Positions 1-9,098 are shown, counted from the first letter of the stretch. The stretch: DNA of 64,000 nucleotides from Streptococcus sanguinis (GCA_013378335.1 CP040556.1:496001-560000), one strand, 5' to 3'. Made by a program: numbers and translations. The notes: generated by a model not told the origin, from the letters alone.

Positions 1-90
1 GACTTCGAGGATAATGTCCTGACTGAGTATGAGCAGAAATTTGCTAACAAGGGACAAGTCATCTATCGGGTGGAAGCAGCATTTGAATAA
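1..90 (+). CDS. trmB: tRNA (guanine-N7)-methyltransferase, C-terminal end only
   Basis: The first 29 codons of the window are open and stop at TAA 88-90. The residues (NVLTEYEQKF...GQVIYRVEA) match what I recall of the C-terminus of streptococcal TrmB, which forms m7G46 in tRNA using SAM. TrmB lies directly upstream of rimP-nusA in streptococci, which supports the call. The start and catalytic part lie outside the window. A terminator hairpin follows. The call rests on a short tail plus context. Confidence 0.7.
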   Translation, partial: DFEDNVLTEYEQKFANKGQVIYRVEAAFE

Positions 91-98
91 GAAAGAGT

Positions 99-128
99 CT
101 TCGAGGAATACTTCCTTGAAGCCTTTTT
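99..128 (+). terminator. Intrinsic terminator after trmB
   Basis: A 10-bp stem (99-108 with 112-121, one G-U pair) with a 3-base loop is followed by a T-rich run. It separates trmB from the rimP-nusA operon promoter. Confidence 0.75.
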
Positions 129-207
129 ATTGGGAAAAAATTTTACTTAAAAATAAGAGTGTTTTAAGTGGCATTCGGTCTTTAAAAGCTTGCAAGGCAC
201 ATTTCCC

Positions 208-236
208 TTGCATTTTGGGACTTGTCGTGCTATAAT
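208..236 (+). promoter_or_regulatory. Promoter of the rimP-nusA-infB operon
   Basis: A -35 box TTGCAT (208-213) and a perfect -10 box TATAAT (231-236) are 17 bases apart. Transcription should begin near 243. This makes the ATG codons at 190 and 244 poor start candidates for rimP, because one is upstream of the transcript and the other would be leaderless. Confidence 0.8.
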
Positions 237-258
237 ACTAGTAATGAATAAGGAAAGA

Positions 259-282
259 GAGGCGAGGAAATATCTTCGCCTC
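259..282 (+). promoter_or_regulatory. Leader hairpin upstream of rimP
   Basis: The perfect inverted repeat GAGGCGA (259-265) / TCGCCTC (276-282) lies in the predicted 5' UTR, between the transcription start near 243 and the Shine-Dalgarno AGGAGG at 292-297. No T-run follows, so it is not an obvious terminator. A role in mRNA stability or autoregulation is possible but is inference. Confidence 0.5.
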
Positions 283-306
283 TTATCTGTGAGGAGGTGT
301 CGTCAT

Positions 307-777
307 ATCGCAACGATTGTTGAATTGGTGAGGGAGGTTATTGAACCGGCCATTTTGGCTCCTTATGAATTAGTCGATATTGAGTACGGAAAGATGGGCG
401 GGGACTATGTTCTCAGTGTCTTTGTAGATAAGCCTGAGGGCATTACGGTCAATGATACAGCGGATTTGACGGATATTATTAGTCCGCTCTTGGATCAAAT
501 CAAACCAGATCCCTTCCCGGAACAGTATTTTCTGGAAGTGACCAGTCCTGGCTTGGAGCGCCCACTCAAGACCAAGGAACAGCTAGCCAATGCAGTCGGC
601 AGCTATATCCATGTCAGTCTCTATAAGGCTGTTGACAAGCAGAAAGTCTTTGAAGGCACCTTGCTGAGCTTTGAAGAGGATGTTCTGCACATGGAATATC
701 TGGACAAGACTCGCAGAAAAGAAGTCGAAATTCCCTACAGTCTGGTTTCCAAAGCCAGATTAGCCGTTAAGTTTTAG
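307..777 (+). CDS. rimP: Ribosome maturation factor RimP
   Basis: RimP helps mature the 30S subunit. The frame carries the typical core ([36 protein letters not shown]) and is the first gene of the operon before nusA. The start is unclear. A strong AGGAGG sits at 292-297, but the first in-frame codon at good distance is ATC 307. GTG 289 overlaps the SD upstream and TTG 325 would remove conserved residues. Streptococcal homologues, as I remember them, begin M-x-x-IATIV. That would correspond to the out-of-frame GTG at 297 if one base were absent. I give ATC 307 (156 residues) as the best SD-based guess. The in-frame ATGs at 190 and 244 are rejected because of the promoter position. Confidence 0.85.
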   Translation: MATIVELVREVIEPAILAPYELVDIEYGKMGGDYVLSVFVDKPEGITVNDTADLTDIISPLLDQIKPDPFPEQYFLEVTSPGLERPLKTKEQLANAVGSYIHVSLYKAVDKQKVFEGTLLSFEEDVLHMEYLDKTRRKEVEIPYSLVSKARLAVKF

Positions 778-799
778 CCGCAGAAGCAATATAGAAAAG

Positions 800-830
800 A
801 AAGGAACACTTTTGTTTCGGCAAAAGTCAT
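800..830 (+). promoter_or_regulatory. Shine-Dalgarno with hairpin spacer in front of nusA
   Basis: The SD AAAGGA is at 800-805 and the start ATG at 831, 25 bases apart, which is normally too far. Between them lies a perfect 7-bp hairpin, ACTTTTG (808-814) / CAAAAGT (821-827), with a 6-base loop. If it folds, the effective spacing falls to about 5 bases. This supports ATG 831 over ATG 837 as the nusA start. Confidence 0.55.
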
Positions 831-2084
831 ATGAAAATGAGTAAAGAAATGCTAGAGGCCTTCCGCATTTTGGAAGAAGACAAAGGAATCAAGAAAGAAG
901 ATATCATTGACGCGGTGACCGAGTCACTCCGCTCAGCCTATCGTCGTCGCTATGGTCAGGCAGACAGCGCAGCCATTGAGTTTGACGAAAAGTCAGGAGA
1001 TTTCCGTGTCTATACTGTTCGCGAAGTCGTGGACGAGGTCTTTGACAGCCGTTTGGAAATCAGTCTCAAAGATGCCTTGGCTATCAGTTCAGCCTATGAA
1101 TTGGGAGATAAGATCAAGTTTGAAGAAGCGCCAGCTGAATTTGGCCGAGTTGCTGCTCAGTCTGCCAAGCAAACCATCATGGAAAAGATGCGCAAGCAGA
1201 CCCGAGCAATCACTTACAACACCTATAAAGAGCATGAAAATGAAATCATGAGCGGGACGGTGGAGCGCTTTGACAATCGCTTTATCTATGTCAATCTTGG
1301 CAGCATTGAAGCGCAACTATCGAAGCAAGACCAGATTCCTGGTGAGGTCTTTGCCTCTCACGATCGTATCGAAGTCTTTGTCTACAAAGTAGAAGACAAT
1401 CCTCGCGGTGTCAATGTCTTTGTAAGCCGCAGCCATCCAGAAATGATCAAGCGCTTGATGGAGCAGGAAATCCCAGAAGTTTATGACGGAACTGTGGAAA
1501 TCATGAGCGTGTCACGGGAAGCAGGCGATCGGACCAAGGTAGCGGTTCGCAGTCACAATCCTAATGTGGATGCCATCGGTACAATCGTCGGACGCGGTGG
1601 GGCCAATATCAAGAAAATTACTAGCAAGTTCCATCCTGCCAAATATGATCCCAAGAGCGGTCGTATGGTACCGACTGAAGAAAATATCGACGTCATCGAG
1701 TGGGTAGCAGATCCAGCTGAATTTATCTACAACGCTATTGCTCCAGCAGAGGTTGACCAAGTTATCTTTAATCAAGAAGATAACAAGCGAGCCTTGGTTG
1801 TCGTACCGGACAGCAAGCTTTCTCTGGCTATCGGCCGTCGCGGACAGAACGTACGCTTGGCAGCTCATTTGACAGGCTTTAGAATTGATATCAAGTCTGC
1901 CACTGAGTTTGAAGAAATGGAAGCAGCCAATGAATTGGGCGGATTTGCTCAGGAAGCAGAAGAAATTCTTGCGGATGCAGATGTTCTAGAGACAGAATTT
2001 TCAGCAACAGACTTTGACGCAGCTGCAGAGGAAACTGTACTGGAAACAGCTGGTTTAGAAAGCGAAGCTGAAGAACTAGATTAA
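831..2084 (+). CDS. nusA: Transcription termination/antitermination factor NusA
   Basis: NusA binds RNA polymerase and nascent RNA and modulates pausing, termination and antitermination. The 417-residue protein has the N-terminal RNAP-binding domain (about 1-130), an S1 domain (about 135-200, with SGTVERF) and two KH domains with GxxG-type loops (IGTIVGRGGANIKKI near residue 254 and LAIGRRGQNVRLA near 335). A long acidic tail follows from about 365, rich in E, A and D, and it appears longer than in S. pneumoniae NusA. The start at 831 rests on the hairpin-spaced SD; 837 would give the more usual MSKEML start. It is second in the operon after rimP. Confidence 0.96.
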   Translation: MKMSKEMLEAFRILEEDKGIKKEDIIDAVTESLRSAYRRRYGQADSAAIEFDEKSGDFRVYTVREVVDEVFDSRLEISLKDALAISSAYELGDKIKFEEAPAEFGRVAAQSAKQTIMEKMRKQTRAITYNTYKEHENEIMSGTVERFDNRFIYVNLGSIEAQLSKQDQIPGEVFASHDRIEVFVYKVEDNPRGVNVFVSRSHPEMIKRLMEQEIPEVYDGTVEIMSVSREAGDRTKVAVRSHNPNVDAIGTIVGRGGANIKKITSKFHPAKYDPKSGRMVPTEENIDVIEWVADPAEFIYNAIAPAEVDQVIFNQEDNKRALVVVPDSKLSLAIGRRGQNVRLAAHLTGFRIDIKSATEFEEMEAANELGGFAQEAEEILADADVLETEFSATDFDAAAEETVLETAGLESEAEELD

Positions 2085-2094
2085 GGGGGCTGGA

Positions 2095-2391
2095 ATGGCA
2101 AAAACAAGAAAAATCCCTTTAAGAAAATCAGTGGTGTCCAACGAAGTGATTGACAAGCGCGATTTATTGCGGATTGTCAAGAACAAGGAAGGTCAAGTCT
2201 TTATCGACCCGACAGGCAAGGCCAACGGCCGTGGAGCTTATATCAAGCTGGATAATCAGGAAGCTCTTCAAGCCAAGAAGAAGCGGGTCTTTAACCGCAG
2301 CTTTAATATGGAAGTGGATGAGGCTTTCTATGATGAGTTAATCGCTTATGTCGATCACAAGGTTAAAAGAAGAGAGTTAGGTCTTGAATAA
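2095..2391 (+). CDS. ylxR: YlxR family RNA-binding protein (DUF448; RnpM)
   Basis: This 98-residue basic protein has the YlxR hallmark GRGAYIK near residues 44-50 and lies in the invariant nusA-ylxR-ylxQ-infB order. YlxR proteins bind RNA, and in Bacillus the family has been linked to modulation of RNase P. An SD-like AGGGGG precedes ATG 2095 by a short spacer. The last codons overlap the TTG start of ylxQ, which suggests translational coupling. The RNase P RNA gene is also in this window, at 50.55 kb, but is unlinked transcriptionally. Confidence 0.93.
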   Translation: MAKTRKIPLRKSVVSNEVIDKRDLLRIVKNKEGQVFIDPTGKANGRGAYIKLDNQEALQAKKKRVFNRSFNMEVDEAFYDELIAYVDHKVKRRELGLE

Positions 2392-2680
2392 AGAGAAACT
2401 TGCAAATATGCTGGGACTGGCTCAGCGGGCCGGCCGCATCATTTCTGGTGAGGAGCTGACCGTCAAAGCTATACAGGAGGGAAAAGCACATCTGGTCTTT
2501 TTGGCCCAGGATGCAGCTCCTAATCTCAGCAAGAAAATCACTGATAAAAGTCGTTACTACCAAGTAGAAGTATCAACCGTGTTTTCAACACTGGAATTAA
2601 GCTCTGCCATTGGCAAGGCCAGAAAAGTGCTTGCCGTGACAGATGCTGGTTTTACAAAGAAAATGAGGTCTCTTATGTAA
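2384..2680 (+). CDS. ylxQ: YlxQ family L7Ae-like RNA-binding protein
   Basis: The 98-residue protein belongs to the L7Ae/L30e/S12e/Gadd45 fold ([15 protein letters not shown] near the N-terminus, [25 protein letters not shown] at the end). The start is TTG 2384, overlapping the ylxR stop (2389-2391), so translation is probably coupled. L7Ae-type proteins bind kink-turn RNA; the streptococcal role is not established. It sits between ylxR and infB as in most Firmicutes. Confidence 0.92.
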   Translation: MNKEKLANMLGLAQRAGRIISGEELTVKAIQEGKAHLVFLAQDAAPNLSKKITDKSRYYQVEVSTVFSTLELSSAIGKARKVLAVTDAGFTKKMRSLM

Positions 2681-2699
2681 TAGAAGAGGAGGACAAGAT

Positions 2700-5492
2700 T
2701 TGTCTAAAGTAAGATTGTATGAAATCGCCAAAGAACTGGGAAAAGAAAGCAAGGAGGTAGTGGCTCGTGCTAAGGAGCTAGGTCTGGATGTCAAAAGTCA
2801 TTCATCCAGCGTAGAAGCTGACGCTAGTGAGCGAATCAAATCCAGCTTCAAGAAAGCAGCCGCACCTCAAGCTCCTGCAGAAAAGCCTGCAGCAGCTCAG
2901 CCTTCACCGCAAAAAACTCCTGCCAGAGAGGCTGCGCCAGTCAAGGCAGAACAGCCAGAAGCAAAAGCAGCAGCTAAGCCAGAAGCGAAAGCAGAAACGG
3001 CAGCACCAGTCAAGCGCCCGCAAAGCCGAAACTTTAAGGCAGAGCGTGAAGCGAGAGCCAAGGAAGAAGCAGAGCGTCGGAAGCAGCAAGGCAATCGCAA
3101 ACCACAAAACAAAGAGCAAGGTAAGCGTGAGGACCGCGATAATCGAAATAAGAATCGCGGAAACCGCAACGACCGAGATAGAGGCAATCGTCCAAATGAC
3201 CGTCGCGATAATCGTGGTCAAGATGGCCGCCGCAATGGTCAGAATCATCAAGGATTTAACGGTCAAAACCGCCAACAGCCTCAAGGACCAAAGATTGACT
3301 TTAAGGCTCGGGCAGCAGCTTTGAAAGCAGAGCAGAATGCTGAATACGCTCGCTCCAGCGAGGAACGCTTTAAGCAAGCACAAGAAGCTAAAGAAGTTAT
3401 GGAACGGCAAAATCGCCGCAAGGAGCAGCCTAAGGCAGAAGCACCTGCAACAGTTCAGCCTGCACCAGCTCCGTCTGCACCAGCAGCGAATCCAAGCCCA
3501 GCTCCAGCCGCTGTGGATACGCGTCGTAAGAAGCAAGCTCGACCAGATAAGAAGCGCGATGATTTTGATCGCGAAGAAGAAGGTCCAAGAAAACAACAAA
3601 AGAATCGAAGCAGTCAAAATCAAGTGAGAAATCAAAGAAATAGTAATTGGAATAAAAACAAGAAAAACAAAAAAGGAAAGGGCAACAATAACCAGGCACC
3701 AAAACCTGTTACAGAACGTAAGTTCCATGAGTTGCCAACTGAATTTGAATATACAGACGGAATGACCGTTGCAGAAATTGCAAAACGCATCAAGCGCGAG
3801 CCAGCTGAAATTGTCAAGAAACTCTTTATGATGGGCGTAATGGCAACGCAAAACCAATCTCTTGACGGCGATACTATTGAGCTCCTCATGGTGGACTACG
3901 GTATTGAAGCTAAGAAGAAGGTGGAAGTTGACACAGCTGATATTGAGCGCTTCTTCGTAGAAGAAGGTTATATCAACCAAGATGCCTTGGTAGAGCGTCC
4001 GCCAGTTGTCACCATCATGGGACACGTTGACCATGGTAAAACAACCCTCTTGGATACCCTGCGTAACTCTCGCGTAGCAACAGGTGAAGCGGGTGGTATT
4101 ACTCAGCACATCGGTGCTTACCAGATTGAGGAAAGCGGCAAGAAGATTACTTTCTTGGATACGCCTGGACACGCGGCCTTTACTTCTATGCGGGCCCGCG
4201 GTGCCTCTGTTACGGATATCACTATCCTGGTCGTTGCTGCTGATGACGGTGTTATGCCGCAAACGATCGAAGCTATCAACCACTCCAAGGCGGCTGATGT
4301 CCCAATCATCGTAGCTATCAACAAGATTGATAAGCCAGGAGCGAATCCTGAGCGCGTGATTGGTGAATTGGCTGAGCATGGTGTCATGTCAACAGCTTGG
4401 GGCGGAGATTCTGAATTTGTCGAAATCTCAGCGAAATTCAATCAAAATATCGACAGCTTGCTGGAAACAGTCCTCCTAGTGGCTGAAATTCAAGAGCTCA
4501 AGGCAGATCCGACTGTTCGAGCGATTGGTACAGTTATCGAAGCCCGTCTGGATAAAGGAAAAGGTGCTGTCGCAACCCTTCTGGTTCAGCAGGGAACTCT
4601 GAATGTGCAGGATCCAATCGTTGTTGGTAATACCTTCGGTCGGGTTCGGGCTATGACCAATGACCTGGGCCGTCGTGTTAAGGTAGCAGGACCATCTACA
4701 CCGGTTTCTATCACTGGTCTCAATGAAACTCCGATGGCTGGTGACCACTTTGCGGTCTATGAAGATGAAAAAGCTGCGCGCGCAGCCGGTGAAGAACGTG
4801 CCAAACGTGCCCTTCTCAAGCAGCGTCAAGCTACTCATCGCGTCAGTCTGGAAAATCTCTTTGATACCCTCAAAGCTGGTGAAGTTAAGTCTGTTAATGT
4901 TATCATCAAGGCTGATGTACAAGGTTCTGTAGAAGCTCTGTCTGCTTCCCTGCAAAAGATTGAGGTGGAAGGCGTTAAGATTACCATCGTCCACTCAGCG
5001 GTTGGTGCTATCAATGAGTCCGACGTAACACTGGCAGAAGCTTCAAATGCTTTCATCATCGGATTTAACGTTCGTCCTACATCTCAAGCTCGCCAGCAGG
5101 CAGAAGCTGACGATGTCGAAATCCGTCTCCACAGCATTATCTACAAGGTTATCGAAGAAATGGAAGATGCCATGAAGGGAATGCTGGATCCAGAATACGA
5201 AGAAAAAATCATCGGGGAAGCTCTTATCCGCGAGACCTTCAAGGTTTCCAAGGTTGGTACTATCGGTGGATTTATGGTTATCAACGGTAAAGTGACCCGT
5301 GATTCCAAGGTTCGCGTTATCCGTGATGGCGTCGTGATTTACGATGGAGAGCTTGCCAGCCTCAAGCACTTCAAGGATGATGTTAAGGAAGTTACTAACG
5401 GCCGCGAAGGTGGACTCATGATTGATGGTTACAATGACATTCAAGTAGATGATACGATTGAAGCCTACATCATGGAAGAAATTAAGAAATAA
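2700..5492 (+). CDS. infB: Translation initiation factor IF-2
   Basis: IF2 is the GTPase that places initiator fMet-tRNA on the 30S subunit. The 930-residue protein starts at TTG 2700 behind GAGGAGG. It has an IF2_N module at 1-50 and a long charged, low-complexity linker rich in A, P, Q, N and R (about 55-345). A second IF2_N motif follows near 355-400, then the G domain with GHVDHGKT (441-448), DTPGH (487-491) and NKID (541-544), and domains II-IV. The linker has strong out-of-frame open reading on both strands because of its composition. It ends the translated block before rbfA, 131 bases downstream. Confidence 0.97.
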   Translation: MSKVRLYEIAKELGKESKEVVARAKELGLDVKSHSSSVEADASERIKSSFKKAAAPQAPAEKPAAAQPSPQKTPAREAAPVKAEQPEAKAAAKPEAKAETAAPVKRPQSRNFKAEREARAKEEAERRKQQGNRKPQNKEQGKREDRDNRNKNRGNRNDRDRGNRPNDRRDNRGQDGRRNGQNHQGFNGQNRQQPQGPKIDFKARAAALKAEQNAEYARSSEERFKQAQEAKEVMERQNRRKEQPKAEAPATVQPAPAPSAPAANPSPAPAAVDTRRKKQARPDKKRDDFDREEEGPRKQQKNRSSQNQVRNQRNSNWNKNKKNKKGKGNNNQAPKPVTERKFHELPTEFEYTDGMTVAEIAKRIKREPAEIVKKLFMMGVMATQNQSLDGDTIELLMVDYGIEAKKKVEVDTADIERFFVEEGYINQDALVERPPVVTIMGHVDHGKTTLLDTLRNSRVATGEAGGITQHIGAYQIEESGKKITFLDTPGHAAFTSMRARGASVTDITILVVAADDGVMPQTIEAINHSKAADVPIIVAINKIDKPGANPERVIGELAEHGVMSTAWGGDSEFVEISAKFNQNIDSLLETVLLVAEIQELKADPTVRAIGTVIEARLDKGKGAVATLLVQQGTLNVQDPIVVGNTFGRVRAMTNDLGRRVKVAGPSTPVSITGLNETPMAGDHFAVYEDEKAARAAGEERAKRALLKQRQATHRVSLENLFDTLKAGEVKSVNVIIKADVQGSVEALSASLQKIEVEGVKITIVHSAVGAINESDVTLAEASNAFIIGFNVRPTSQARQQAEADDVEIRLHSIIYKVIEEMEDAMKGMLDPEYEEKIIGEALIRETFKVSKVGTIGGFMVINGKVTRDSKVRVIRDGVVIYDGELASLKHFKDDVKEVTNGREGGLMIDGYNDIQVDDTIEAYIMEEIKK

Positions 5493-5623
5493 GATAAGAA
5501 GTAGGTTAAAAACTCGCAGTGAAATCATTGTTGGTGGAAGTCTGTATTTTTAGTCCCACATCTTTTTTCACAAAGAGTTTAGAAGAAATTATTGCAGAAG
5601 AGAAAAATTAGAAAGGAAATCTC

Positions 5624-5974
5624 ATGGCAAACAATTTTCGTACAGACCGTGTCGGCATGGAAATCAAGCGCGAAGTCAATGAAATCTTGCAGAAGAAAGT
5701 TCGTGACCCGCGGGTGCAGGGAGTAACCATTACCGATGTCCAAATGCTGGGCGATCTATCCATGGCCAAGGTCTACTACACGATTATGAGCAATCTGGCC
5801 TCTGATAATCAAAAAGCTCAGACCGGTCTGGAAAAAGCGACCGGTACCATCAAGCGAGAACTGGGTCACAATCTGAAGATGTACAAGATTCCAGATTTGA
5901 CCTTTGTCAAGGACGAATCCATCGAGTATGGCAATAAAATCGACCAGATGCTGCGCGATTTAGATAAAAAATAA
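5624..5974 (+). CDS. rbfA: 30S ribosome-binding factor RbfA
   Basis: RbfA is a cold-shock 30S maturation factor. The 116-residue protein has the family's start ([18 protein letters not shown]), the [15 protein letters not shown] segment and the typical KH-like fold length. The SD AAAGGAAA precedes ATG 5624. It is the last gene of the nusA-infB operon and is followed by an intrinsic terminator. Confidence 0.96.
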   Translation: MANNFRTDRVGMEIKREVNEILQKKVRDPRVQGVTITDVQMLGDLSMAKVYYTIMSNLASDNQKAQTGLEKATGTIKRELGHNLKMYKIPDLTFVKDESIEYGNKIDQMLRDLDKK

Positions 5975-5976
5975 AG

Positions 5977-6015
5977 CAGAAACTCAGCTGTCATGGCTGG
6001 GTTTTCTGTTTTTTT
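5977..6015 (+). terminator. Intrinsic terminator after rbfA
   Basis: A stem of CAGAAAxTCAGC with GCTGGGTTTTCTG (one mismatch/G-U) is followed by a run of eight T. It ends the nusA-rbfA operon. Confidence 0.85.
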
Positions 6016-6045
6016 AATTTAATATAACAATTTTTCGCAAAAATA

Positions 6046-6085
6046 GGTATATACCATTTACAAATGAAAAAGAAAGAGTTATAAT
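6046..6085 (+). promoter_or_regulatory. nagA promoter with palindromic operator
   Basis: The promoter is TTTACA (6057-6062), a 17-base spacer, then TATAAT (6080-6085). The perfect palindrome GGTATATACC (6046-6055) abuts the -35 box. It resembles GntR/HutC-family NagR/DasR operators that control amino-sugar genes, which fits nagA downstream. No regulator gene is in the neighbourhood, so control in trans is inferred. Confidence 0.65.
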
Positions 6086-6214
6086 ATAGTCAAGAAAACT
6101 CAGAGATTCAAAAGTGGGAGTTAGAAAGCAGCTATAGAAAGATACTAGCTCTATCACAGAATTCCGCTTTGAATGGCAGAGAATACAGAAGTCAAGAACA
6201 AGGGAGGCAGTCTT

Positions 6215-7366
6215 ATGCCTACATATATTAAAGCAGATCAATTTTTCTATCCTCAAGGAATCCGTCAGGGCGGTTATTTAGAGCTGATTGACGGCAAGTT
6301 TGGCAAGCTGGTGCAGTCTGTTCCGCAGGATGCAGAAGTCATAGACTACAGTGGCTACTCGATTGCACCAGGTCTAGTGGACACTCATATTCATGGCTTC
6401 GGCGGTATTGATGTAATGGACAATAACATCGAAGGAACTCTTCATACCATGAGTGAGGGTCTCTTGACTACCGGTGTGACCAGCTTTTTACCTACAACGC
6501 TGACCTCGTCCTATGAGCGGCTCTTAGCGGTTACTGAAAATATCGGTGCACGCTATCAAGAAGCTAGCGGAGCTAAGATTCGCGGTCTCTATTTTGAGGG
6601 GCCTTACTTCACCGAGAAGTATAAAGGTGCTCAAAATCCAGCCTATATGAAAGATCCTAGCATGGATGAGTTTCGTGCTTGGCAGAAAGCTGCAAATGGC
6701 TTGCTTAATAAGATTGCTCTCGCACCAGAGCGTGAAGGCGTAGAGGAATTTGTCCGTACGCTGACTGATGAAGGTGTGACCGTTGCTTTGGGGCATTCTA
6801 ACGCAACCTATGATGAAGCCAAAACTGCGGTCGAAGCGGGTGCCAGTGTCTGGGTGCATGCTTATAATGGTATGCGGGGATTGACCCACCGGGAGCTGGG
6901 CATGGTTGGTGCCATGTATGAGTTGCCCCACACCTATGCGGAGCTGATTTGTGACGGCCACCATGTGGATCCTAAGGCCTGTGATATCTTGCTCAAGCAG
7001 AAGGGACATGAAAATATTGCCCTCATTACTGACTGTATGACAGCTGGAGGTCTTGAAGATGGTGACTACATGTTGGGAGAATTTCCAGTGGTTGTGGCCG
7101 AAGGAACAGCTCGGCTCAAGTCAACGGGCAATCTAGCTGGATCCATCCTCAAGCTCAAGGACGGATTGAAAAATGTGGTCAAATGGGGCATTGCCAATCC
7201 TCATCAGGCGGTCATGATGGCTAGCCTAATTCCAGCAAAATCAGTCCATATTGATGATGTCTGCGGACAGATCAAGGAAGGCTACGATGCTGACTTTATC
7301 GTTTTAGATAAAGATTTAGAGCTGGTAGCTACTTACCTTGATGGTCAAGAACGTTTCCATGTATGA
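6215..7366 (+). CDS. nagA: N-acetylglucosamine-6-phosphate deacetylase
   Basis: NagA removes the acetyl group from GlcNAc-6-P, giving GlcN-6-P for glycolysis or wall synthesis. The 383-residue amidohydrolase has the metal-binding DTHIHGFGG near residues 54-62, the GPYF segment, GHSNATYDEA, VHAYNGM, CDGHHVDP and the late TDCMTAGG motif containing the catalytic Asp. ATG 6215 is chosen because AGGGAGG (6201-6207) precedes it; an upstream in-frame ATG at 6173 has no SD. It is monocistronic between a terminator-flanked operator region and the terminator at 7409. Confidence 0.96.
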   Translation: MPTYIKADQFFYPQGIRQGGYLELIDGKFGKLVQSVPQDAEVIDYSGYSIAPGLVDTHIHGFGGIDVMDNNIEGTLHTMSEGLLTTGVTSFLPTTLTSSYERLLAVTENIGARYQEASGAKIRGLYFEGPYFTEKYKGAQNPAYMKDPSMDEFRAWQKAANGLLNKIALAPEREGVEEFVRTLTDEGVTVALGHSNATYDEAKTAVEAGASVWVHAYNGMRGLTHRELGMVGAMYELPHTYAELICDGHHVDPKACDILLKQKGHENIALITDCMTAGGLEDGDYMLGEFPVVVAEGTARLKSTGNLAGSILKLKDGLKNVVKWGIANPHQAVMMASLIPAKSVHIDDVCGQIKEGYDADFIVLDKDLELVATYLDGQERFHV

Positions 7367-7408
7367 GAACCGCAGGTATTTTAAATTAGTCTCCTTATAT
7401 TTTTCTGA

Positions 7409-7433
7409 AAGAGCAGGAAAACCTGTTCTTTTT
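7409..7433 (+). terminator. Intrinsic terminator after nagA
   Basis: A 9-bp stem (7409-7417 with 7422-7430), AAAA loop and T-run. Confidence 0.8.
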
Positions 7434-7467
7434 GATTGGCAAGCTACTTGATAGCCTTCTCCTAGAT

Positions 7468-7496
7468 TTGAATTGCTTTCTTAGGAGTGATATAAT
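7468..7496 (+). promoter_or_regulatory. Promoter of the small membrane protein gene
   Basis: TTGAAT (7468-7473), 17-base spacer, TATAAT (7491-7496), 29 bases before the ATG at 7525. Confidence 0.75.
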
Positions 7497-7524
7497 GAGA
7501 CTATAATGTAAACAGGAGTAGGCT

Positions 7525-7719
7525 ATGAAACGAATTGATGCGAAATTTTTGATAATGGGCCTTGTTTTGCTGTTGGCGGGACTGATCTTTGGACGAATCT
7601 TGATCCTTGTCGCAGGAGTTGCTTTCATTATCTATAGCTTTTTCAGTAAAGGGATGGAGCCGACCAAGGAAAATATCTTCAAACCTAAGCCAATATTGAA
7701 GAAAAAGGAAAAGAAGTGA
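7525..7719 (+). CDS. Small membrane protein of unknown function
   Basis: The 64-residue protein has two closely spaced hydrophobic stretches (about 8-23 and 25-41) and a lysine-rich C-terminus ending PILKKKEKK, which predicts a two-helix membrane hairpin with a cytosolic tail. The SD AGGAG at 7514-7518 and a consensus promoter support expression. I do not recognise the family. The aldo/keto reductase gene follows 76 bases later, perhaps in the same transcript. Confidence 0.75.
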   Translation: MKRIDAKFLIMGLVLLLAGLIFGRILILVAGVAFIIYSFFSKGMEPTKENIFKPKPILKKKEKK

Positions 7720-7795
7720 GCAGTTCTGCTCTTGTGAATACTGTAGCAGCTGCCTTGCTGAAGGCAGTAGATGGAACTTGTAAAGGAGACATGAG

Positions 7796-8641
7796 ATGAG
7801 AGAATATCTTTTGAACAATGGTGTTGGCATTCCGGTACTGGGCTTCGGTACTTGGAAGGCTCAGGATGGCGAAGAAGCTTATCAGGCAACATTAGCCGCT
7901 CTCAAGGCAGGCTATCGTCACATTGATACGGCAGCCATCTATAAGAACGAAGAGAGTGTCGGACGGGCGATCAAGGATAGCGGCATTCCGCGGGAGGAGC
8001 TCTTTATCACGACTAAGCTTTGGAATGACATTCATACTTATGAGGAGGCTCAAGAGGCCTTTGCTGCCTCAATGGAGCGGTTGGGACTGGATTATCTAGA
8101 CCTCTATCTCATTCACTGGCCGAATCCCAAACCCCTGAGGGAAAACGATGCTTGGAAAAAGCGCAATGCCGAAGTCTGGCGGGCTATGGAAGACCTCTAT
8201 AATTTCGGAAAGATTCGATCGATTGGCGTCAGCAATTTCCTGCCTCATCACTTAGAATCCTTGCTTGAGACAGCTCGCATGACTCCTGCTGTCAATCAAA
8301 TCCGCCTGGCTCCAGGTGTCTATCAGACAGAGGCGGTGAACTTCTGCCGTGAGCATGAGATTTTACTGGAAGCTTGGGGACCATTTGGCCAAGGTGAGCT
8401 CTTCCAAAATCCAGCCGTGCAGGCTGTGGCAGACAAGTATGGCAAGACCATTGCCCAAGTCGCTTTAGCTTGGAGCTTGCAGGAAGGCTTCCTGCCCCTG
8501 CCTAAGTCGGTCACTCCGAGCCGGATTGCCAGCAATCTAGACTGCTTTGACATCGAGCTAGATACAGCAGACTTAGAAGTCCTCAAAAATATCAGTGGCC
8601 TGGCGGGTAGCGCACCAAATCCTGATGAAATGGATTTTTAG
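7796..8641 (+). CDS. Aldo/keto reductase
   Basis: The 281-residue protein is an NADPH-dependent aldo/keto reductase of the 2,5-diketo-D-gluconate reductase-like group. It shows GFGTWKAQ at the start, the DTAAIYKNEESVG stretch with the catalytic Asp/Tyr, TKLWN with the catalytic Lys, LYLIHWP with the catalytic His, and GVSNF; the C-terminal nucleotide-binding part has LPKSVTPSRIASN. The SD AAAGGAGA precedes ATG 7796. The acetyltransferase ATG (8642) follows its stop codon directly, so the two are co-translated. The natural substrate is unknown. Confidence 0.93.
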   Translation: MREYLLNNGVGIPVLGFGTWKAQDGEEAYQATLAALKAGYRHIDTAAIYKNEESVGRAIKDSGIPREELFITTKLWNDIHTYEEAQEAFAASMERLGLDYLDLYLIHWPNPKPLRENDAWKKRNAEVWRAMEDLYNFGKIRSIGVSNFLPHHLESLLETARMTPAVNQIRLAPGVYQTEAVNFCREHEILLEAWGPFGQGELFQNPAVQAVADKYGKTIAQVALAWSLQEGFLPLPKSVTPSRIASNLDCFDIELDTADLEVLKNISGLAGSAPNPDEMDF

Positions 8642-9094
8642 ATGAAAATCCGATTCTATCGAAGTTCAGACAGAGAAGCCTTGCAGTCTTACCATTTAAC
8701 CGACTTGAGATTTACCAATCATCCGAGCCAGGCTGTCGCTGACTTGGGAAATCGTTATGCTATCTTGGGCTTTGCAGAACATCAAATCGTAACCTTTCTG
8801 ATTTTGGATGCTGGAGAAAAGAAGTTTACTTATGGCGGTCAGCCAGATAGCCTGCTCCTTCGTAGCTTTTCAACGGATGAAGACTTTCGGATGCGAGGAT
8901 ACGGTAGTCAGACGCTGAAGCTCTTGCCTGATTTCATAAGAGAACATCTGCCTATGTATAAAAGTATTATCCTAGGTGTCAATGAGAGAAATCAAGTCGC
9001 CTCCTATCTCTACCGAGAAACCGGTTTTAGCAAACAGCCCCAGCGGATATTAGGACCAGCCGGTTGGCAGGAAGTGTATGAATTAAAAATATAA
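8642..9094 (+). CDS. GNAT family N-acetyltransferase
   Basis: The 150-residue protein has the GNAT acetyl-CoA loop (EDFRMRGYGSQTLK, an R-x-x-G-x-G variant near residues 80-88) and a C-terminal NERNQVASYLYRETGF motif typical of the fold. The start codon immediately follows the upstream stop, with the SD inside the reductase gene. A terminator follows at 9099. The substrate is unknown. Confidence 0.88.
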   Translation: MKIRFYRSSDREALQSYHLTDLRFTNHPSQAVADLGNRYAILGFAEHQIVTFLILDAGEKKFTYGGQPDSLLLRSFSTDEDFRMRGYGSQTLKLLPDFIREHLPMYKSIILGVNERNQVASYLYRETGFSKQPQRILGPAGWQEVYELKI

Positions 9095-9098
9095 AGCT

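Noticed and set aside
2904..4379. A 491-codon open frame antisense to infB.
   Set aside because: It is a shadow of the A/Q/R-rich IF2 linker and G domain, with Leu/Ser/Cys-rich composition, no SD and no recognisable motif.
6173..6214. N-terminal extension of nagA from ATG 6173.
   Set aside because: No SD precedes it, while ATG 6215 has AGGGAGG at ideal distance and matches the family's start.
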